Source: CBDVBZ01 sp965372355
Lineage (GTDB): Bacteria > Krumholzibacteriota > Krumholzibacteriia > WVZY01
Direction: 5' to 3'
DNA length: 20,104 nucleotides
Assembly: GCA_965372355.1 (NCBI GenBank)
Contig: CBDVBZ010000063.1
Location: 1-20,104, forward strand
Of this stretch, positions 15,548 through 20,104 are shown one piece after another. A program made the translations under genes and the position numbers. The stretch's first letter is position 1. Every line of letters starts with the position of its first letter. The notes under the pieces were generated by a model. The model had not been told where the DNA came from. It did no database searches and was given only the letters and a program-made list of their open reading frames with translations.

Positions 15548-16531
15548 TCAAAGGTCGTATACGCCTTTCTGAGAAGTCTTTGCGAGCGCCTCCAGTGCCT
15601 GCGCCTTGTCCAACCCCAGCTGCTCCACCAGCGCGCCCACCGATGGGAACTTGCGCTCCTCCCTTAGGTAGGTATGGCAGGAAACCCAGAGCTCTTCACC
15701 ATATATATCCTCATCAAAATCGAAGAGATGTACCTCGATCCCCCTGGCGCCCTCGGCAAGCGACTTCATCGTCGGAGCGCGGCCGACGTTCATCATCCCT
15801 TGAAGCGTCTGTTCTCCGCGCCTCACCTCGACGGCGTAGACGCCTCCGGGCGGCCACAGTTTGTAGGGATCGGCCAACGAGAGATTGGCCGTGGGAAACC
15901 CAAGCCCTTTTCCCATGCCGTGGCCCCTTACGACTTCACCGCTGATCAAATAGGAGTGTCCGAGCAGCTTGTTGGCCAGCGTCACGTCGCCTTCCATCAG
16001 CGCGTTTCTTATCTTTGTACTGGAAATCGCCTGCGAGTTGTCACGCACAACGGGAACAATCTTGCAGTCAAATCCCATTCTCGACGATTCGTCTTTCACA
16101 CGATCCGGACTGCCTTCCCGGTTCTTTCCGAAATAGCAATCATAGCCCAACACGAGGCGTTTCATACTGAAGGTTTTAAGAAGGTACTTCTGAATAAAGA
16201 TCCGATAGTCTACGTTCGCCAGATCGTGATCGAAGTGAAGCACGAGAACGCCATCCAGATCGAACTGCTGCAGCAACCAAACGCGTTCCTTCAATATGCT
16301 GAGGGTCGGCGGCCGCATTTTGGAATGCGTGATCGCAAGGGGATGCGGGTCGAAAGTAATGAGATAAGCCTCGCTGATCGACCCAGCCTTTCTTGACTCC
16401 ATGAGATCCCTGATGATTCGCTTGTGACCCAGGTGCACACCGTCGAACACGCCAAGCGTAACGGCCGCATCCTTCGGCGACCAGGACCTGACATCGTCGA
16501 TCGAGTATGCAACCTTCGGAAGCGATTTCAT
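15548..16531 (-). CDS. ribF: Bifunctional riboflavin kinase / FMN adenylyltransferase
   Basis: Makes FMN from riboflavin and then FAD; 327 aa, typical size. The N-terminal adenylyltransferase domain has GVFDGVHLGH (27-36), ITFDPHP (58-64), LGYDCYFGKNREGS and ISSTKIRNAL. The C-terminal riboflavin-kinase domain has GKGLGFPTANL, with the PTAN metal/ATP motif near 212-215, then VEVHLFDFDEDIYG-type residues (here IEVHLFDFDEDIYGEEL). The start ATG (16531-16529) overlaps the truB TGA in ATGA; longer readings upstream run through truB and match nothing. Its place between truB and rpsO is the usual one. Confidence 0.97.
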   Translation of the reverse strand: MKSLPKVAYSIDDVRSWSPKDAAVTLGVFDGVHLGHKRIIRDLMESRKAGSISEAYLITFDPHPLAITHSKMRPPTLSILKERVWLLQQFDLDGVLVLHFDHDLANVDYRIFIQKYLLKTFSMKRLVLGYDCYFGKNREGSPDRVKDESSRMGFDCKIVPVVRDNSQAISSTKIRNALMEGDVTLANKLLGHSYLISGEVVRGHGMGKGLGFPTANLSLADPYKLWPPGGVYAVEVRRGEQTLQGMMNVGRAPTMKSLAEGARGIEVHLFDFDEDIYGEELWVSCHTYLREERKFPSVGALVEQLGLDKAQALEALAKTSQKGVYDL

Positions 16532-17463
16532 GTGATTACGCTCCGCCTGTCCACGACGAGCCGGAAGGAATCCACCATGGTTGCGGCGCCACGACTCTCG
16601 CTGCCTCGATTTCCCAGTGCGAGCAGCGTGCCGGACTGATCGAGGATACGCACCGTCGGACTCTCGGTCACCGATCCGATCGTCTCGACGATGTCCTCGC
16701 TGCGAGGCAATGCGCCGTCGCCCAGTGCACGCTTCGATCCCTCGGTAAGCACGATGCCGGGCAGGAACCTTAGGGCGTCGGAAAGCTCGACACTCACCAG
16801 GCCTGATACCTCGCCTTCGAAGACTCTTTCGCAAGGGTACGCATCTTCGATTTTGAATGTACCGATCGCCAGGCGGACGAGTCTTCGCAGATGCGCGGGC
16901 AAATCGAACGCCGCGCCAAAGTCACGGGCAAAAGAGCGGACATAGGTTCCCCGCGAACATCGAATCTGAAAATCAATCTCGGGTAGCGCAATCCTTGTCA
17001 CCTGGAGTTCATGTATCGTTACTGTACGGTTTTCAACCACGGGGTTCTCGCCGGCGCGTGCCAGTTCGTAGAGCCGTTTTCCGTTCTTTTTTATCGCGGA
17101 ATATGCCGGTGGAGCCATGTCGTACGGCCCGACAAAATTCCCGGCCGCCGCGATGATATCGGCCTCTGGAATCTCCGGCACAGGGGCCTGCCTGAGTATG
17201 TCTCCCTCTGCATCGAGCGTGCTCGTTTCGACGCCGAGAAGCACGGTGAATTCATACGTCTTCGCGAGATTCATAAACTGCTCCACAGCCTTTGTCGCCC
17301 GGCCGGTACAAACGAGCAGCACGCCTCTCGCCAGTGGGTCCAGGGTACCCGTATGGCCCACCTTCTTGATCCCGGTCGCCTTTCGCACCGCCTCGACCAC
17401 GTCGAACGATGTGGGTCCCGAGTGCTTGTTCAATACGAGCAGTTTGTTTATGAAATCGCTCAT
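16528..17463 (-). CDS. truB: tRNA pseudouridine-55 synthase
   Basis: Converts U55 of the tRNA T-loop to pseudouridine and acts as a tRNA chaperone. 311 aa from ATG 17463 (MSDFINKLLVLNKHSGPTS). The catalytic aspartate is D42 in GHTGTLDPLARGVL; the conserved KTYEFTVLLGVET and RCSRGTYVRSFARDFG segments follow. The C-terminal part (about 245-311) is a PUA-like domain, e.g. TVRILDQSGTLLALGNRG. It starts 16 bp after rbfA ends with a weak GAGAG ribosome site, and ends in the ATGA overlap with ribF. Confidence 0.97.
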   Translation of the reverse strand: MSDFINKLLVLNKHSGPTSFDVVEAVRKATGIKKVGHTGTLDPLARGVLLVCTGRATKAVEQFMNLAKTYEFTVLLGVETSTLDAEGDILRQAPVPEIPEADIIAAAGNFVGPYDMAPPAYSAIKKNGKRLYELARAGENPVVENRTVTIHELQVTRIALPEIDFQIRCSRGTYVRSFARDFGAAFDLPAHLRRLVRLAIGTFKIEDAYPCERVFEGEVSGLVSVELSDALRFLPGIVLTEGSKRALGDGALPRSEDIVETIGSVTESPTVRILDQSGTLLALGNRGSESRGAATMVDSFRLVVDRRSVIT

Positions 17464-17479
17464 CGGATTGCTCTCTGCC

Positions 17480-17845
17480 TCACGGGCCATCTTCTTCGTC
17501 GTCCTCGTGAATCTGCTTGAGGGCGTCCTCAATTCGCATCGAGCGATCGAGACTGTCATCGTAGACAAACCGAAAATCGGGCAGGTTACGCATCTTCAGT
17601 TCGCGTCCGATAGTCTTGCGAAGGAAATTCTTCGCGCTCTCCAGACCCTGCTTGGATTCCTCACGTTCGCTTTCCCCGCCCATCACGGTGAAAAACACCT
17701 TCGCCGTGTCAAGGTCCCTGGTCACCTCCACACCCGTGATCGTCACAAGCCCCACCCGAGGATCCTTCACGCGACTGAGAATCAGCTCGCCAAGCAGTTC
17801 CTTGATCGACTCGTTCAACCGTTCCCTGCGGTAGGATCTTGCCAT
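17480..17845 (-). CDS. rbfA: Ribosome-binding factor A
   Basis: KH-like 30S maturation factor binding the 16S 5' helix; 121 aa from ATG 17845, a normal length. Typical wording: SYRRERLNESIKELLGELI, DPRVGLVTITGVEVTRDLDTAKVFFTV and LRKTIGRELKMRNLPDFRFVYDDSLD, the latter two forming the type II KH fold. The acidic tail HEDDEEDG is not conserved. Its ribosome site (GTGAGG) lies inside the last codons of the DUF503 gene, 5 bp upstream, so translation of the two is probably linked. Confidence 0.96.
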   Translation of the reverse strand: MARSYRRERLNESIKELLGELILSRVKDPRVGLVTITGVEVTRDLDTAKVFFTVMGGESEREESKQGLESAKNFLRKTIGRELKMRNLPDFRFVYDDSLDRSMRIEDALKQIHEDDEEDGP

Positions 17846-17850
17846 CGCCA

Positions 17851-18132
17851 CTACCTCACTTCCTGCGTGCAATCGAGGACGACCAGGCGGTGGTCCTTTT
17901 CGAGAAAGCGGAGCACGTTACCGCAAGTCGTCTCGGCAGCGCGCCCGTTGACCCCGACGGTCACCACGGCCAGCAGCGATCTCTGCCATTTGTCCTGATA
18001 CCCCACTTCCGCCACCGCCACATTATAACGCTGGCTCAGCTTCGTCTTGAGGCTGGACAACACGAACCGCTTCTCTTTCAGTGAAGAGCGACCGGGAAAG
18101 TGAAGATCTATCGTGAGAAGTCTGATCACCAT
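17851..18132 (-). CDS. DUF503 (YlxP-like) small protein
   Basis: 93 aa protein of the DUF503 family, often located between infB and rbfA in bacteria, as here. Recognisable residues: LTIDLHFPGRSSLKEKRFVLSSLKTKL and VAVAEVGYQDKWQRSLLAVVTVG, then VLRFLE. The biochemical role is not established; the conserved position suggests a link with ribosome assembly or translation. The gene starts 55 bp after infB and ends 5 bp before rbfA. GTG two codons in would also be possible, but the ATG at 18132 fits the family. Confidence 0.92.
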   Translation of the reverse strand: MVIRLLTIDLHFPGRSSLKEKRFVLSSLKTKLSQRYNVAVAEVGYQDKWQRSLLAVVTVGVNGRAAETTCGNVLRFLEKDHRLVVLDCTQEVR

Positions 18133-18187
18133 GATGGTAACACGGGCCAGGACCGCGTTACTCGCGCCGAATCGGTCGCGTCAGGCG

Positions 18188-20104
18188 CTAAAAAACCCGG
18201 GCTTTTTCTTCGACGACAAACGCTTCTATAATGTCGCCCTCTCGGAGATCGCCAAACCCGGAGACACCGATGCCGCACTCGAAATCCTTTTGGACTTCCC
18301 TCGCATCATCCTGGAACCGTTTCAGTGACGAGATCTTGCCTTCGTGAACGATGGCCTCGTCGCGCAATACTCTTACCATCGCGTTCCTCGTGATCGAGCC
18401 GTCTATCACAAACGAGCCGGCGATTTGTCCCAGTCTCGAAATCTTGAAGACCTTCCGAACCTCCGCCCGTCCCAGCACGCGCTCGACCTCTTCGGGTTCC
18501 AGCAGCCCCTTCATCGCGTCGTCGACATCCTGGATTACTTCGTAGATTACCTTGTATAGCTTAATTTCAACGTTTTCACGTTCGGCCGCGCCATGGGCTT
18601 TGGGCGAGACCTTCACGTTGAAGCCAATGATGATTGCGTTGGAACTCGCCGCGAGCAACACATCGGACTCGCCGACCACTCCCACACCGGAGTGAAGCAC
18701 CTTGACGACGACATCTTCAATCGCCAGCTTTTCGAGACTCTGGGTCAGGGCCTCAACCGAGCCATCCGTATCACCCTTGACGAGAAGCCGCAGCTCCTTG
18801 AGTTCCCCAGACTGAATCTGTGCGTAGAGTTCCTCGAGCGTCAATTTGCGGGTTGGCGTTCGCTCGCGGTCCTTTAGTTTCTGCTGACGGGCCACGCTCA
18901 AGTCGCGCGCCTCGCGCTCGCTACGGACAACAACGAGTTTGTCACCCGCCTCCGGCAGACCGCTGCAGCCGAGGACCTGCGAGGGTGTCGCCGGTCCGGC
19001 GCTCTTTACTCCGCTCCCGCGTTCATCCAGCAATGCCCTGACCTTGCCGTAGTTCGATCCAATCACAAACGCGTCCCCGATACGAAGTGTGCCCTGCAGG
19101 ATAAGCGCGGTACAAAGAATCCCTCGCCCTTCCTCCTTGCGGACTTCGATTGCTACCGCCTGCGCCGATGCTCCGGCGTCAGCCTTAAGCTCCATCATTT
19201 CGGCCTGGAGCAGTATCATCTCGAGAAGCTTGTCGATACCGTCTCCCGTTTTCGCGGATACTTCGATCGAAACCACGTCGCCGCCGAACTCCTCGACAAT
19301 CACGTCGCGTTCCGTCAGCTGCTGGCGGATCTGTACGGGGTTGGCATTCGGAAGATCCATCTTGTTGATCGCGACAATAATTGGAACATCCGCCGCCTTC
19401 GCGTGGTTGATCGCCTCGACGGTCTGAGGCATCACGCCGTCGTCGGCCGCGACCACGAGAACCACGAGGTCGGTCACATGCGCGCCTCGGGCCCGCATCG
19501 ATGTAAACGCCTCATGACCCGGGGTATCGATAAACGTGATCTTCCCACCGGGGGCAGTGACCTGATACGCGCCAATATGCTGGGTAATGCCGCCGGCCTC
19601 TCCGCTCGCGACGCGCGTCTTGCGAATATAGTCGAGGATTGATGTCTTGCCGTGGTCGACGTGCCCCATCACCGTAACGATGGGAGACCGCGCTTCGAGA
19701 TGGGTCGGCTCGACCAGAACATCCGCCTTCAGCAGCTCTTCGATCTCGTCGGATACGATCTGTACTTTTTGGTCGAAATCGTCTACCAGAAGCTCGAGCG
19801 TCTCCTTGTCCAGAGTCTGGTCTCCGGTGTCGGGCCCTTCCATGTCCTCGCAGCGCTTCATGATTTCTTCGGGCTCGACCTTCAGAGCGGCTGCAACCTC
19901 TTCGACCGTGGATCCCTCGGCGATAAGGACCGGTGGTTCGTCGGTCGGGGCGAACTCTTTGGGTTTGCCTTTCCTCCGCCGTGTCCTCCGGGTCGTTTCG
20001 ATCTTGGCGAGGGTCCGCCGGACGCTTTCCCGAACCGCCTTCTGCTGGGCCTCAGTCTTGCTCGGTTTGCCGGCGCGTCTCCCAGCCCGACCCGGCGGCG
20101 TCTT
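18188..20104 (-). CDS. infB: Translation initiation factor IF-2 (5' end outside window)
   Basis: GTPase that brings initiator fMet-tRNA to the 30S subunit. 638 residues are visible in a frame open to the right edge; the start lies outside. The visible N-terminus (about residues 1-55) is lysine/arginine-rich linker (TRRRKGKP), followed by an IF2_N-type helical unit (VEEVAAALKVEPEEIMKRC, then TLDKETLELLVDDF). G domain: G1 GHVDHGKTS near visible residues 147-155 (plus positions 19640-19666), G3 DTPGHEAF, G4 NKMD, G5 SAK. Domains II, III and the C-terminal tRNA-binding C2 domain follow, ending VVEEKARVF. It is the first visible gene of the operon; nusA is expected just beyond the edge (inference). 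Confidence 0.98.
   Translation of the reverse strand, partial: KTPPGRAGRRAGKPSKTEAQQKAVRESVRRTLAKIETTRRTRRRKGKPKEFAPTDEPPVLIAEGSTVEEVAAALKVEPEEIMKRCEDMEGPDTGDQTLDKETLELLVDDFDQKVQIVSDEIEELLKADVLVEPTHLEARSPIVTVMGHVDHGKTSILDYIRKTRVASGEAGGITQHIGAYQVTAPGGKITFIDTPGHEAFTSMRARGAHVTDLVVLVVAADDGVMPQTVEAINHAKAADVPIIVAINKMDLPNANPVQIRQQLTERDVIVEEFGGDVVSIEVSAKTGDGIDKLLEMILLQAEMMELKADAGASAQAVAIEVRKEEGRGILCTALILQGTLRIGDAFVIGSNYGKVRALLDERGSGVKSAGPATPSQVLGCSGLPEAGDKLVVVRSEREARDLSVARQQKLKDRERTPTRKLTLEELYAQIQSGELKELRLLVKGDTDGSVEALTQSLEKLAIEDVVVKVLHSGVGVVGESDVLLAASSNAIIIGFNVKVSPKAHGAAERENVEIKLYKVIYEVIQDVDDAMKGLLEPEEVERVLGRAEVRKVFKISRLGQIAGSFVIDGSITRNAMVRVLRDEAIVHEGKISSLKRFQDDAREVQKDFECGIGVSGFGDLREGDIIEAFVVEEKARVF

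Noticed and set aside
18190..18209. A-tract, CCCGGG and T-tract at the infB stop, possible terminator
   Set aside because: CCCGGG is self-complementary but leaves no loop, and the operon clearly continues to DUF503 and rbfA.

Overview
The window (about 57% GC by eye) is ordinary bacterial chromosome with dense, short-gapped operons. It shows no insertion sequence, prophage, CRISPR array, tRNA or rRNA. The gene set, a two-step N-terminal-signal/membrane protein logic and predicted periplasmic domains point to a bacterium with an export system and probably a diderm envelope. The presence of asparaginyl-tRNA synthetase, a DUF4388 protein and TTG starts does not fix a phylum; an uncultured, deep-branching lineage is plausible but is inference only.

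Layout. (1) 1-4202, minus strand: asnS followed by uvrA, the latter losing only its last few codons at the left edge. (2) 4203-4780: a long gap between divergent genes, carrying a run of strong inverted repeats (4400-4660) and likely promoters for both sides. (3) 4781-8728, plus strand: a three-gene unit made of a TPR/zinc-ribbon multi-pass membrane protein, a DUF4388 protein with a membrane-anchored pseudopilin-like tail, and a UbiA-family prenyltransferase. (4) 8697-10765, minus strand: an aspartate-type aminotransferase translationally coupled (ATGA) to a membrane-anchored polysaccharide deacetylase, which overlaps the UbiA gene tail to tail by 32 bp. (5) 10930-11406, plus strand: a lone hotdog thioesterase. 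(6) 11407-11635: a second hairpin-rich gap between convergent genes. (7) 11636-20104, minus strand: the classical translation/RNA operon in the order infB, DUF503 (ylxP-like), rbfA, truB, ribF, rpsO, pnp, M16 peptidase; infB runs off the right edge.

The infB-to-pnp block is coherent: initiation (IF2), 30S maturation (RbfA, TruB for tRNA), S15 and RNA turnover (PNPase), with flavin cofactor synthesis (RibF) embedded. The rpsO leader can form a perfect 8-bp stem that includes the rpsO start codon, with the Shine-Dalgarno in the loop, a good candidate for S15 autoregulation. The best candidate for an under-described system is the 4781-8728 unit, where two signal/scaffold-like proteins of unknown job sit together behind a highly structured intergenic region. 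No clearly new defence or mobile system is visible.
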